DNA of 57,319 bases from an uncultured Formosa sp. (GCA_902516685.1 CABXZJ010000004.1:1-57319); one strand, 5' to 3'. Shown: positions 27,124 through 36,975, numbered from the stretch's first letter. Made by a program: numbers and translations. Notes: generated by a model not told the origin, from the sequence alone.

Positions 27124-28326
27124 ATGAAATTACTAAAAGTTAAAATACCATTTATAACAACCCTTTTTACAATATTGTTATTATTCTCTTGCGATAATTC
27201 TGAAGAGATTAATGAAAACGAGGATAATAACTCCAACACAACTCTGATGAGATCTATGTCTGAGTTGATGGAGCAATTTAACGCTAATAGTGAAGTTTAC
27301 AATATAGAAAACCCAACTGGAAATATGGTATTAGATTTTTGTTTTGAATTTGTATTTCCTATAGATTTTCAAATGAATGATAGCTCAACAATTACTATAA
27401 ACAGTCTTGAGGAATTAATTGAAATTCTTATTCAATCAAGTGATGATTATTATATCAACGATATTTCATATCCATTTGATGTTTTGGTTTTTAATGGAGG
27501 AAACAATTCAATTGAAATACTTAACATAGAAAATGATGAAATTTTTAATAACCTTATAGACAATTGTGAATTTGAATCAGATGAAAATAACTTATGTTAT
27601 GAAATTTACGAACCGGTTTGTGTTATAATAAGCGGGGTAAACGATGAAGATATAATTATTGTTTATCCTAATGATTGCTATGCTGAACTAGATGGATTTA
27701 ATGTTGAAGATTTTTTAGATGAATGTAATACTGATGGTCAAAACCATGAAGATGGTTTTTTTAATGATGATTGTTTTGATCTAATTTTTCCTATTAATAT
27801 AATGAATTCTAACGGAGATGAAATAGCTATTGGAAGTGAAGAGGCACTTTTAATGTACATTGAACAATGGTATTCTGAAAATTGTGACGATTTTGAATGT
27901 GATTTTGACTTTGAAATTGTATTTCCAATTTCTATTGAATACTATTCAGAAAATAATCAGCAATTAGAAACATTCATTATAAATACAGAGGAAGAACTTG
28001 ATGAATACATTGAAGAATATTGTAATTTGGATGAAGACATTCATGAAGATGATCTTTTTAATAGTGATTGCGTTGATTTAGTTTATCCTATTAATTTAAT
28101 AAATTCTGATGGCGATGTGATCACTATTCAAAATGAGGAGGTGCTTTCAGAGTATATTGAGCAATGGTACTCTGAAAATTGTAACAACTTTGAATGTGAT
28201 TTTGACTTTGAAATTGTATTTCCAATTTCTATTGAATACTATTCAGAGGATAATCAGCAAACAGAAACCCTAGTTATAGACACAGAAGAAGAATTGAATG
28301 ATTACACAGCAGAATATTGTGAATAA
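27124..28326 (+). CDS. acidic repeat lipoprotein, unknown function
   Basis: 400-residue lipoprotein (C23 in LLFSC) that is extremely acidic and rich in Asn. The mature part has three related units: 72-149 (diverged), 217-300 and 316-399, the last two nearly identical. Each unit splits into half-repeats of about 40 residues with the pattern C-x-D/E-x-x-(F/Y)P-I, then EE-L-x-x-Y-I-E, ending in Cys. Between units one and two a Kazal-like segment (about 158-192: YEPVCV, then VYPNDCYAELDG) recalls the protease-inhibitor signature but lacks the full cysteine set. I do not recognise a family. The frame opens at a TTG at 27073, but only the ATG at 27124 gives a proper lipoprotein signal. It converges on gltD with 1 nt between the stop codons. 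Confidence 0.8.
   Translation: MKLLKVKIPFITTLFTILLLFSCDNSEEINENEDNNSNTTLMRSMSELMEQFNANSEVYNIENPTGNMVLDFCFEFVFPIDFQMNDSSTITINSLEELIEILIQSSDDYYINDISYPFDVLVFNGGNNSIEILNIENDEIFNNLIDNCEFESDENNLCYEIYEPVCVIISGVNDEDIIIVYPNDCYAELDGFNVEDFLDECNTDGQNHEDGFFNDDCFDLIFPINIMNSNGDEIAIGSEEALLMYIEQWYSENCDDFECDFDFEIVFPISIEYYSENNQQLETFIINTEEELDEYIEEYCNLDEDIHEDDLFNSDCVDLVYPINLINSDGDVITIQNEEVLSEYIEQWYSENCNNFECDFDFEIVFPISIEYYSEDNQQTETLVIDTEEELNDYTAEYCE
27892..27950 (+). repeat. 59-nt direct repeat, copy 1
   Basis: Identical to 28189-28247, 297 nt downstream (99 codons), inside the acidic repeat lipoprotein. It encodes FECDFDFEIVFPISIEYYS. Identity at the DNA level, with divergent flanks, points to recent duplication or gene conversion. 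Confidence 0.9.
28189..28247 (+). repeat. 59-nt direct repeat, copy 2
   Basis: Second copy of the block at 27892-27950, in the same reading frame. Confidence 0.9.
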
Positions 28327-28327
28327 T

Positions 28328-29794
28328 CTATATTCTTGGTAAATCATTATCGTCTTTTAATGGCAAGTCAGAACTACCCATCAAGTGATTATCGATATGA
28401 TAAGCAGCCTGCCTACCTTCTGAAATTGCCCATACAATTAAGGATTGACCTCTGCGAATGTCTCCAGCAGCAAAGATACCTGGAATATTAGTTTTAAAGT
28501 CTTTTGTTGTAGCTTTTACATTAGTTCTAAAATCGGTTTCAACACCAAGTTTTTCTATCATGGTTGAACCATGTCCAGTAAATCCAAGTGCTAAAAGAAC
28601 TAATTCACACGGCCATGTTTTGTCAGTACCGGGTAATTCACGTAATTTAGGACGTTCTCCTTTTTCAAACACCCATTCAACCTCACATGTAATTAGAGCT
28701 GTAAGGTTCCCATTTTCATCACCCAAAAACTCTTTAGTAGAAATACTCCAAAAACGTTCCACACCTTCTTTATGCGAAGAGCTTTCTTTCATTTTCATTG
28801 GCCAAAAAGGCCAAGGTTGATTGGCAGGTCTACCATTTGAGGGTTTATTCAAAATTTCAAAATTGGTTACAGATGAAGCTCCGTGCCTATTTGAGGTTCC
28901 AATGCAATCTGAACCAGTGTCACCTCCTCCTATCACTATAACATTTTTTCCTTTGGCGGAAATTATATTTTTAAAATCCTTCAAACCATCAACATATTCA
29001 TTGTTTAGTTTTAAAAAATCCATAGCTTGAACTACCCCTTTAAGTTCAGCTCCTTTTATTTGGAGTGTTCTTTTAGCAGCAGCTCCTCCACATAAAAGTA
29101 TTGCATCAAAATCTAACTTTAAAGTTTCAATACAAACATCTACCCCAACATTAGTATTAGTTTTAAAAATTATTCCTTCATCTTGTAAAATTTCTATACG
29201 TCGATCAATTATTTTTTTTTCAAGCTTAAAATCTGGTATTCCGTAACGTAAAAGTCCCCCAACCTTATAGTCTCTTTCATAAACTGTAACAACATGTCCC
29301 GCCCTGTTTAGTTGTTGAGCAGCTGCTAAACCGGAGGGACCTGAGCCTATAACTGCAACAGTTTTTCCAGTACGAGTTTCAGGCTTGCTAGCTTTTATCC
29401 ATCCTTTATCAAAAGCAACTTCTACAATGTTTTTTTCAATATTTTCAATAGAAACAGGGTCTTCATTGATACCTAAAACACATGCTTGTTCGCAAGGAGC
29501 AGGACAAAGACGACCCGTAAATTCTGGAAAATTATTTGTTGAATGTAAAATTTTAGCAGCTCGTTCCCAATTACCTGAATAAACATTGTCATTGAAATCT
29601 GGAATTAAATTACCAAGTGGGCAGCCGCTGTGACAAAATGGAATACCGCAATCCATACAACGGGCACTTTGATTTTGAAGTGTTTGTTCATTTAGTGGAA
29701 TAGTAAACTCTTTATAATTTTTTAAACGATTTTCAACCAAATCATAAGATTCATTGATTCTCTTATATTCTAAAAATCCAGTTGTTTTACTCAT
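28328..29794 (-). CDS. gltD: glutamate synthase, small subunit
   Basis: 488-residue NADPH-dependent subunit of GOGAT. It feeds electrons from NADPH through FAD and 4Fe-4S clusters to GltB. Visible: the N-terminal cluster cysteines (CMDCGIPFCHSGCPLGN, then CPAPCEQACVLG), the FAD-binding VIGSGPSGLAAA, the second dinucleotide fold VIGGGDTGSDC and the C-terminal FAD motif GIFAAGDIRRGQS. The length is normal. It starts 1 nt after the stop of gltB, so the two are translated from one message. Confidence 0.97.
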   Translation of the reverse strand: MSKTTGFLEYKRINESYDLVENRLKNYKEFTIPLNEQTLQNQSARCMDCGIPFCHSGCPLGNLIPDFNDNVYSGNWERAAKILHSTNNFPEFTGRLCPAPCEQACVLGINEDPVSIENIEKNIVEVAFDKGWIKASKPETRTGKTVAVIGSGPSGLAAAQQLNRAGHVVTVYERDYKVGGLLRYGIPDFKLEKKIIDRRIEILQDEGIIFKTNTNVGVDVCIETLKLDFDAILLCGGAAAKRTLQIKGAELKGVVQAMDFLKLNNEYVDGLKDFKNIISAKGKNVIVIGGGDTGSDCIGTSNRHGASSVTNFEILNKPSNGRPANQPWPFWPMKMKESSSHKEGVERFWSISTKEFLGDENGNLTALITCEVEWVFEKGERPKLRELPGTDKTWPCELVLLALGFTGHGSTMIEKLGVETDFRTNVKATTKDFKTNIPGIFAAGDIRRGQSLIVWAISEGRQAAYHIDNHLMGSSDLPLKDDNDLPRI

Positions 29795-29795
29795 A

Positions 29796-32700
29796 TTAAT
29801 TTTTTTTTACTAGACTTTCTTTTTTTAATCGAATTAAAGCCTGTTTGTACTCTTCCGGAAACACTCTAACAAAATCTTTTTGGGATGACTCCCACTTCTC
29901 TAAAATCCGCTGAGCCAAAGGACTCAAGGTAGAATTATAATGATTTTGGATTAATTCATTAAGCTCATCAAATTCTGATTTTTTAGATAATGGATCTAAA
30001 TTTAAACCATCTATATTGCAACGCTTTTTAAATAAATTGTTAGGATCATAAACATAAGCAATTCCACCACTCATTCCAGCACCAAAATTTCTCCCAACTT
30101 CACCTAAAATAACAACAACTCCCCCTGTCATGTATTCACAACCATGATCACCAATTCCTTCAACAACTGCCTTTGCACCAGAGTTTCTAACACAGAACCT
30201 TTCTCCAGCTTTACCATTTATATATACTTCCCCTGATGTAGCTCCGTACAATGCAACATTTCCAATAATAATATTTTCTTCTGGTATTATAGTAGATTCA
30301 TCTGGAACACGAATTGAAATTTTGGCTCCTGAAAGACCTTTACCTAAGTAATCATTTGTATTTCCGATAACATTTAAGCTAAGTCCCTTTGTGGCAAAAG
30401 CACCAAAGCTTTGGCCAGCAGAACCAGTAAAGTTAATTTTTAAAGTATTATCAGGCAATCCTTGGGAGCCATAAATTTTTGAGATCTCGTTGCTTATAAT
30501 TGCACCAACTGCTCTATTTTCGTTATTTATTTTCATATCTAACACTGTAGGTTCTTTACGAAAAAGAGCAGGGTGAGCATTATTTATAATTTTAAAATCT
30601 AAAGCTTTTTTGAGTTGATGGTTTTGTTTGGAAGTATTAAAAAGCTTGACATCCCTACTTACCTCCACTTTGTGCAGAATTGGTGTTAAATCAATTCCTC
30701 TTGATTTATAATGATTTATTGCATTATTTCGATCTAACTTTTCAACTTTACCAACCATATCATTTAAAGTTTTAAAGCCAAGTTTAGCCATAATTTCTCT
30801 TAGTTCTTGTGCGACAAAATACATAAAGTTGACTACATGCTCTGGCTTTCCCTTAAACTTTTTACGTAATTCAGGATTTTGAGTAGCAATTCCAACAGGA
30901 CAGGTATTTAGATGGCAGGCTCGCATCATAATACAACCTGAGGCAACCAATGGTGCGGTAGCAAAACCAAATTCTTCAGCACCTAAAAGACAAGCGATTG
31001 CAACATCGCGACCAGTTTTCAATTGACCATCACATTCGACAACAATTCTACTTCTCAAATCATTCATCAAAAGAGTTTGTTGAGCTTCAGCTAGTCCTAA
31101 CTCCCACGGTAAGCCTGCATGTTTTAATGAAGTTAATGGAGATGCACCTGTTCCTCCGTCGTAACCTGAAATAAGAACTACATCAGCTTTAGCCTTTGCT
31201 ACTCCTGCTGCTACAGTACCAACTCCAACTTCAGAAACTAATTTTACATTTATTCGAGCTTCACGGTTTGCCGACTTTAAATCATAGATTAATTGAGATA
31301 AATCTTCAATTGAGTATATATCATGATGAGGCGGAGGAGATATAAGTCCAACGTATGGTGTTGAATTTCTAGTTTTAGCAATATCAGGATTGACCTTGGG
31401 GCCTGGTAATTGCCCACCTTCACCAGGTTTGGCTCCTTGGGCCATTTTAATTTGTATCTCTTTTGCATTTGTTAGGTAATTGGATGTAACTCCAAAGCGT
31501 CCAGAGGCCACTTGTTTTATAGCACTATTTTTCCAATCCCCATTTGGATCTTTGTAAAATCTTTCTTGGTCTTCGCCTCCCTCGCCAGAATTGCTTTTTC
31601 CTCCAACTCGATTCATTGCAATTGCAAGATTTTCATGAGCTTCTTTACTTATTGAGCCATAAGACATGGCACCAGTCTTAAATCTTTTTACAATATTGGT
31701 CCATGGCTCAACTTCATCAATTGGAATTGGGTCATAATTGGTGAATTCAAACAAACCACGAATAGTCATTAATTGTTTTGATTGATTGTTAATAATTTCT
31801 GAATATTCTTTGTACTTCTGAGGTTTATTGGTTCGCACAGAGTCTTGTAATTTTGCGATTGAGAGGGGATTAAAAAGATGGTGTTCTCCATTTCGTCTCC
31901 AACGGTACTGCCCTCCTATTTCTAAATCTAAATTCGCGTCAATTTTCTTTTTTGTAAATGTTCGGTGGTAGCGTTTTGATATTTCTTTTTCTAACTGATG
32001 TAAATCGACCCCTTGAATTCTTGTAGGAGTATTTGGAAAGTAGGTGTTTACAACTTTAGTATTTATACCAATACATTCAAATAATTGGGAACCTCTATAT
32101 GAATTAAGTGTAGATATTCCAATCTTGTTCATGACTTTTAAAATTCCTTTACCAACAGCCTTGTTATAATTTTTAATAGCATCCTGAACGTCAGACTCTT
32201 GATTCATTATTACTTCCTGTTCAATAATTTCGTTAACCATGTATGGGTTAATCGCACTAGCACCATATCCAAATAAAAGCGCAAAGTGATGAACTTCTCG
32301 TGGCTCAGCAGATTCTATAATAAGGCTTGTTTTTGAGCGTTTCCCTAATTTCTGTAAACCACTATTTACATATGAACAAGCTAAAAGAGCTGGGATTGGT
32401 GCCATCTCTCTATTTACATTTCTATCTGAAAGTATAAGAATATTAGTTCCCCGATCAATCATGCTAGAGGCAACTTTTAAAAGGTTTTCTAAAGAGTCTT
32501 CAAGACCATTATGCCCTCTTTCAATTGGATAAACCATGGAAACGGAAGATATTTTGAAATTAGGATTATCAAAACTTTTAATTTTATCTAGATCCTGTTT
32601 AGAAATTACTGGATTTTCAATTTTCAGCTTTTTACAATGTGATGGTTCTAAGTCAAAAATATTGAAGTCGCTCCCTAAAGTTAAACTGATATCTGTTATT

Positions 32701-34295
32701 AATTCCTCACGAATACCATCCAAGGGTGGATTTGTGACTTGAGCAAACAACTGTTTAAAATAATTGTATATGAGCTGGGGACGATCAGATAATAAAGCTA
32801 GGGGGGTATCACTTCCCATTGAACCAATGGGTTCTTTAGCATAGTTAGCCATTGGGAGAATAATGGTTTTTATATCTTCCTGTGTATATCCAAACAACAA
32901 CTTACGCTTTTCTAGTGGTTCTTGGTTTAAAAACACTGGACAATCATTATAAGGGATTTGCTTCAAGTAAATTAAATTCTTATTTAACCACTTTTCGTAG
33001 GGATGCTTATTAGAAATTTTTTCTTTAATTTCTTCATCGTTAACAATACGCCCCTCGTTCATATTAACTAAAAACATTTTACCAGGTTCTAATCTTCCAT
33101 GGAATTCAACATTTTCAGGTGCTATATCAATAACTCCAATTTCAGAGGACATAATCACATAACCGTCCTTTGTGACAGAATATCGAGATGGCCTTAATCC
33201 ATTTCTGTCAAGAACAGCTCCAATGTAATTTCCATCTGTGAATGGAACTGATGCAGGACCATCCCAGGGCTCCATAAGGCAAGAATTAAATTCATAAAAA
33301 GCTTTTTTGTTAGGAGACATTTCATTATTTTTCTCCCAAGCTTCAGGAATTAATATCATCATAACTTCTGGAAGTGATCTACCAGTCATCAACAATAATT
33401 CAACAACCATATCCATTGAAGCAGAATCTGATTTTTTTGGTAGTACTACAGGCAAAATAGATTTAATTTGGTTACCAAACCAATTACTTTCAAACAAAGA
33501 TTCCCTTGAAATCATTCTAGAAATATTTCCACGTAAAGTATTTATTTCTCCATTGTGACACATATACCTAAACGGTTGAGCCAAATCCCATGTTGGGAAT
33601 GTATTTGTAGAAAAACGCTGATGTACAAGTGCCAAACGAGTAACGAAAAGAGTATTAGTCAAATCATTATAATATGATTTAATATCCTCTGGGACAAGCA
33701 GCCCTTTGTATATAATAATTTTAGTTGATAAACTTGGTAAATAAAAGAAATTTGCTTGAGATATTTTGGAAGCATAAATCTCGTGTTCAGTCTTTTTCCT
33801 TGCTATAAAAAGTTTTAAGTTGAACTCAAAATCATCTTGATTACTAAACGATTTAGATATAAAAATTTGCTTTGTAAAAGGTTCTGTTTTTTTAGCGATA
33901 GAACCCAAAACTGATGAGTCTACGGGTAGCGTTCTCCACCCGAGTAAGTTTAAGTCTTGCTCTTTTAGATGTTTTTCAAAAATAGTTTCACAATATGTTC
34001 TTTGATTGATTTTTTGAGGAAGAAAAACATTCCCCACGGCGTATTGACCTTGACTAGGTATTTTAAAAGAGCATTTTTTAGAAAATAATTCGTGAGGAAT
34101 ATCAGTCAGTATTCCAGCACCATCGCCAGTCTTACCATCAGCACTCACAGCACCTCTGTGCTCTAGACATTCTAAAATTTGTAGAGCTTTATGAATTATA
34201 TCGTTGGATTTTTTTCCTTCAAGACTGCAAATAAATCCGGCGCCACAATTGTCGTGTTCAAATTCAGGTAAATACATTCCTTGTTTCTTTAGCAT
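29796..34295 (-). CDS. gltB: glutamate synthase, large subunit
   Basis: 1499-residue GOGAT large subunit: glutamine plus 2-oxoglutarate to two glutamates. The N-terminal glutaminase domain starts at the propeptide junction EHDNCGAGF; C17 becomes the N-terminal nucleophile after processing. The synthase domain carries the FMN and substrate loops (GEGGEDQERF, GAKPGEGGQLPGPKV), the 3Fe-4S cysteines in CIMMRACHLNTCPVG and a C-terminal beta-helix (GEVGRNFGAGMSGG). The frame is open to a TTG at 34334, but the ATG at 34295 gives the usual short propeptide. With GltD it performs the second step of ammonium assimilation. Confidence 0.97.
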   Translation of the reverse strand: MLKKQGMYLPEFEHDNCGAGFICSLEGKKSNDIIHKALQILECLEHRGAVSADGKTGDGAGILTDIPHELFSKKCSFKIPSQGQYAVGNVFLPQKINQRTYCETIFEKHLKEQDLNLLGWRTLPVDSSVLGSIAKKTEPFTKQIFISKSFSNQDDFEFNLKLFIARKKTEHEIYASKISQANFFYLPSLSTKIIIYKGLLVPEDIKSYYNDLTNTLFVTRLALVHQRFSTNTFPTWDLAQPFRYMCHNGEINTLRGNISRMISRESLFESNWFGNQIKSILPVVLPKKSDSASMDMVVELLLMTGRSLPEVMMILIPEAWEKNNEMSPNKKAFYEFNSCLMEPWDGPASVPFTDGNYIGAVLDRNGLRPSRYSVTKDGYVIMSSEIGVIDIAPENVEFHGRLEPGKMFLVNMNEGRIVNDEEIKEKISNKHPYEKWLNKNLIYLKQIPYNDCPVFLNQEPLEKRKLLFGYTQEDIKTIILPMANYAKEPIGSMGSDTPLALLSDRPQLIYNYFKQLFAQVTNPPLDGIREELITDISLTLGSDFNIFDLEPSHCKKLKIENPVISKQDLDKIKSFDNPNFKISSVSMVYPIERGHNGLEDSLENLLKVASSMIDRGTNILILSDRNVNREMAPIPALLACSYVNSGLQKLGKRSKTSLIIESAEPREVHHFALLFGYGASAINPYMVNEIIEQEVIMNQESDVQDAIKNYNKAVGKGILKVMNKIGISTLNSYRGSQLFECIGINTKVVNTYFPNTPTRIQGVDLHQLEKEISKRYHRTFTKKKIDANLDLEIGGQYRWRRNGEHHLFNPLSIAKLQDSVRTNKPQKYKEYSEIINNQSKQLMTIRGLFEFTNYDPIPIDEVEPWTNIVKRFKTGAMSYGSISKEAHENLAIAMNRVGGKSNSGEGGEDQERFYKDPNGDWKNSAIKQVASGRFGVTSNYLTNAKEIQIKMAQGAKPGEGGQLPGPKVNPDIAKTRNSTPYVGLISPPPHHDIYSIEDLSQLIYDLKSANREARINVKLVSEVGVGTVAAGVAKAKADVVLISGYDGGTGASPLTSLKHAGLPWELGLAEAQQTLLMNDLRSRIVVECDGQLKTGRDVAIACLLGAEEFGFATAPLVASGCIMMRACHLNTCPVGIATQNPELRKKFKGKPEHVVNFMYFVAQELREIMAKLGFKTLNDMVGKVEKLDRNNAINHYKSRGIDLTPILHKVEVSRDVKLFNTSKQNHQLKKALDFKIINNAHPALFRKEPTVLDMKINNENRAVGAIISNEISKIYGSQGLPDNTLKINFTGSAGQSFGAFATKGLSLNVIGNTNDYLGKGLSGAKISIRVPDESTIIPEENIIIGNVALYGATSGEVYINGKAGERFCVRNSGAKAVVEGIGDHGCEYMTGGVVVILGEVGRNFGAGMSGGIAYVYDPNNLFKKRCNIDGLNLDPLSKKSEFDELNELIQNHYNSTLSPLAQRILEKWESSQKDFVRVFPEEYKQALIRLKKESLVKKN

Positions 34296-34565
34296 TGGCT
34301 GGTTTATTATCGAAGTTTGACAAGATAAGGACAAATAAATGATAAAATAAATAGCTATATAATTATTATGATATTTATAAATAATGACTAAAAAAATATT
34401 TTTTAAATATTTTATTTACTTTTTTTTTACGGAATTAACAATGGTATTTTACAACTTAAAATTCCTAAAAGTTTTTAGTTGATTTAACAATCAAAAAATA
34501 AAATTTATGTAGTAACATCAGATACATTAATGCTATATTTATATTTAATAACTTAAAATATTATT

Positions 34566-34593
34566 AACCCCTAAAAATTTAGGGGTTTTTTTT
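34566..34593 (+). terminator. orphan intrinsic terminator upstream of porin 1
   Basis: Stem AACCCCTAA pairs with TTAGGGGTT around a 4-nt loop, followed by a run of eight T. It has all the parts of a Rho-independent terminator on the plus strand, yet no plus-strand gene ends nearby; the closest upstream one stops at 28326. It may end a small RNA or act as an attenuator before porin 1. Confidence 0.7.
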
Positions 34594-34654
34594 ATCAAAT
34601 AAATAAAAATTATTATTACACCCCTATTTTTTTAGCGGGTTATATAAATTATTA

Positions 34655-34662
34655 TAAATTTG
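34655..34662 (+). promoter_or_regulatory. -7 box of the porin 1 promoter
   Basis: TAAATTTG, exact to TAnnTTTG, 38 nt before the ATG at 34700. No TTG is present at the expected -33 position, so an activator may be needed. Confidence 0.4.
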
Positions 34663-34699
34663 GATTAAATCAAACAATAATTTTTAACAAAAAATAATC

Positions 34700-35686
34700 A
34701 TGAAAAAAATTTACACATTATTATTAATATCTTTTACGTTTATTTGTTACGCGCAGGATGAAGAGTCAACTCTATCCTTTTCTGGAACAGTCGATGCGTA
34801 TTACCAAACTGCATTAACAGCTCCAGATACCTCTTTTTTTGGATTTGGAACCTCTTTTGCAGACGAATCCGGATTTGCATTAGGCATGGCTAACCTGATA
34901 ACTTCTTACGACATGGGTAAAACTGGACTCGTTGCCGATGTCGTTTTTGGACCCAGAGGAGATGCAGCTGTAGGCGGTTACAATCTTAACCAACTATATG
35001 CTTATTGGAATGTTACTGAAGGTACTACTTTAACTATGGGGCGTTTTAACACATACCTTGGTTACGAAGTTATTTCTCCTGCTGGCAACTTTAACTACAG
35101 TACATCTTTCATGTTTTCAAGTGGTCCATTTTCAATGGTTGGTTTAAAGGCTGATTTCAGTCTTGGTGATACTAGTTTAATGCTTGCTTTCATGAATCCA
35201 ACCGATATTAACAATAATACTACTGGAGGCTACGCTTTGGGTGCTCAACTTGGATACTCGGGTCAATATTTAAACCTTTACTACGACAACGACGAAGTTT
35301 TAGGTTTTGAAGTTGATTATACTGGAGGGTTTGACCTTTCTGACGAATTCTTTTTAGGAATTAACGCAGCCTATCAAGTTAGCGATGATGCTGGTTTCTA
35401 TGGTGCAGCTTTATATCCGCAATACACAGTTTCTGAAAGTTTTGCTCTTGGTCTAAGGGGAGAACTTTTTGGATTTCATGCTGAAGACGTAGATGATCTT
35501 CCAAGCGTATTTTCAACAACGCTAACAGGAAGTTACAATGTAGAAAACCTAACCATTAAGCCAGAAATAAGGCTTGATTCATGGACTGATAATGAATTAT
35601 TTGAATTGTATTTACCTGACTCAGATGGAGATTTAACTGATAATTCACTTGCAGTATTTACTCTAGCAATGATTTATTCTTTTTAA
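34700..35686 (+). CDS. outer-membrane beta-barrel porin, copy 1
   Basis: 328 residues with a signal peptide (about 1-18, ending CYAQ) and alternating amphipathic strands rich in Gly, Tyr and Phe, closing with MIYSF, the aromatic C-terminus of barrel proteins. The profile fits the Bbp2/OmpL-like porin family. Shared blocks with the next gene: MKKIYTLLL, GRFNTYLGYEVISPAGNFNY and DYTGGFDLS. It lies beside gltBD, so a part in uptake of nitrogen compounds is possible but only inferred. A strong terminator follows it. Confidence 0.82.
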   Translation: MKKIYTLLLISFTFICYAQDEESTLSFSGTVDAYYQTALTAPDTSFFGFGTSFADESGFALGMANLITSYDMGKTGLVADVVFGPRGDAAVGGYNLNQLYAYWNVTEGTTLTMGRFNTYLGYEVISPAGNFNYSTSFMFSSGPFSMVGLKADFSLGDTSLMLAFMNPTDINNNTTGGYALGAQLGYSGQYLNLYYDNDEVLGFEVDYTGGFDLSDEFFLGINAAYQVSDDAGFYGAALYPQYTVSESFALGLRGELFGFHAEDVDDLPSVFSTTLTGSYNVENLTIKPEIRLDSWTDNELFELYLPDSDGDLTDNSLAVFTLAMIYSF

Positions 35687-35713
35687 AAAATTAAATATAA
35701 TTTTGTTTGTGAT

Positions 35714-35753
35714 AAAAAAAGCTAAGGAGAAATTTTCTCCTTAGCTTTTTTTT
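35714..35753 (+). terminator. intrinsic terminator after porin 1
   Basis: Stem GCTAAGGAGAA paired with TTCTCCTTAGC around a short loop, flanked by runs of A and eight T. It ends the porin 1 transcript, so the second porin needs its own promoter. The remaining bases to 35942 hold only that promoter. Confidence 0.9.
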
Positions 35754-35905
35754 ACTAATTAACAAAAATTTGTAAAATTCTAAAAATATTACCGATTTTT
35801 AGGACGATATTATATAATTTGCTAAAATTTAATTATTTTTTTTAACAAATAAACAAAAATATTTAAAGTCACTGTATATTAGTGGTATGGCAATTCTATT
35901 TATTA

Positions 35906-35913
35906 TAATTTTG
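35906..35913 (+). promoter_or_regulatory. -7 box of the porin 2 promoter
   Basis: TAATTTTG, exact to TAnnTTTG, 30 nt before the ATG at 35943. As with porin 1, no TTG stands at the expected -33 position. It is followed directly by the shared 9-mer GTAACATCA. Confidence 0.4.
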
Positions 35914-35942
35914 TAACATCAAATAATTTCAAAAAAATAATT

Positions 35943-36953
35943 ATGAAAAAAATTTATACACTTTTATTGGCTTCTTTTTCAGTTATAGCATTTGCACAAG
36001 ATGAAGATCCCAAACTTTCAATTTCAGGTACTATAGATATATATGGTACTGTAAATACAGAAGACGGATCTGGAGCTCCAGGACTATTAATTGCTACTCC
36101 AGATGCTGCAAATGGATTTGGACTTGGAATGGTAAACACTGTTTTCTCATATGATGGTTCGAAATCCGGAGTTGTTGCAGATTTAGCTTTTGGACCAAGA
36201 GCAGACGATGCTAACATGGCTGGTGCAATAAATCAGTTATATGCTTATTACAACCTAAGCGAATCTGTCACGATAACTGCAGGTCAATTTAATACTTTTT
36301 TAGGATACGAAGTGATATCTCCTTCTGCTAATTTCAACTATTCTGTATCATACTTATTCAATGAAGGACCTTTTTCACATACGGGTGTCAAAATAGATAT
36401 TGATTTTACAGAAGAAGATTTATCATTATTATTTGCTATGACTAACGGTCATGGAATTACAAGTGATGTTCCAAATGCCAAAGGTAGTATTCAGTATGGA
36501 GGTCAATTAGGCTTTAAAGGTCAATATTTAAACTTCATATATGGTGGTGTTAGTAATGATGACGGTGCAAACAACGATCAATTCTACGTAGATTATACAG
36601 GTGGTTTTGATTTAACTGAATCTTTATACTTAGGCCTTAATGCAGCTTATTCATATTCAGCCGACACTAAAAAAGGTTATCAAGGTGCTGCGCTGTATTT
36701 AGAAAATTCTTTTTCAGACACATTTGCGTTGGGTTTAAGACCTGAAGTATTTACTCGTTCAACAACAGGTGATTCAGGTTTAGTTGAAGATAGTGATGTT
36801 TTTGCAATGACACTTACCGCCAATACAAGTTTAGATGATAATTTAAAACTTATTGGTGAACTAAGATATGATGAGTCTGATGATGGTATTATTGAAGGAT
36901 ATATTGGAGAAAATATGACTGTGCTTACAGTTGCGGCAGTGTATTCATTCTAA
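35943..36953 (+). CDS. outer-membrane beta-barrel porin, copy 2
   Basis: 336 residues, a paralogue of the preceding porin with the same signal peptide start (MKKIYTLLLASF), the same GYEVISPSANFNY and DYTGGFDLTES blocks and the barrel-closing AVYSF. The copies are clearly diverged in the loops, which suggests different solutes or conditions. It has its own promoter and terminator. Same Bbp2-like porin family assignment, with the same limits on naming a substrate. Confidence 0.82.
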   Translation: MKKIYTLLLASFSVIAFAQDEDPKLSISGTIDIYGTVNTEDGSGAPGLLIATPDAANGFGLGMVNTVFSYDGSKSGVVADLAFGPRADDANMAGAINQLYAYYNLSESVTITAGQFNTFLGYEVISPSANFNYSVSYLFNEGPFSHTGVKIDIDFTEEDLSLLFAMTNGHGITSDVPNAKGSIQYGGQLGFKGQYLNFIYGGVSNDDGANNDQFYVDYTGGFDLTESLYLGLNAAYSYSADTKKGYQGAALYLENSFSDTFALGLRPEVFTRSTTGDSGLVEDSDVFAMTLTANTSLDDNLKLIGELRYDESDDGIIEGYIGENMTVLTVAAVYSF

Positions 36954-36975
36954 AAACAATTTAATATTTTTTAAT

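Larger units (their letters stand above)
34296..34699. other. 404-nt intergenic region between gltB and the first porin
   Basis: Very AT-rich divergent region without a credible gene. It should hold the gltB promoter (no exact TAnnTTTG found on the minus strand), a free-standing intrinsic terminator at 34566-34593 on the plus strand, and the porin -7 box at 34655-34662. The 9-mer GTAACATCA at 34512-34520 recurs just upstream of the second porin (35913-35921). A short RNA of about 80 nt ending at the terminator is possible. Confidence 0.6.

Noticed and set aside
158..28000. Kazal-type protease inhibitor as a firm call in the acidic lipoprotein
   Set aside because: Only the P-V-C and Y-x-N-x-C-x-A parts fit (protein residues about 158-192); the other cysteines are missing, so it is kept as a resemblance.
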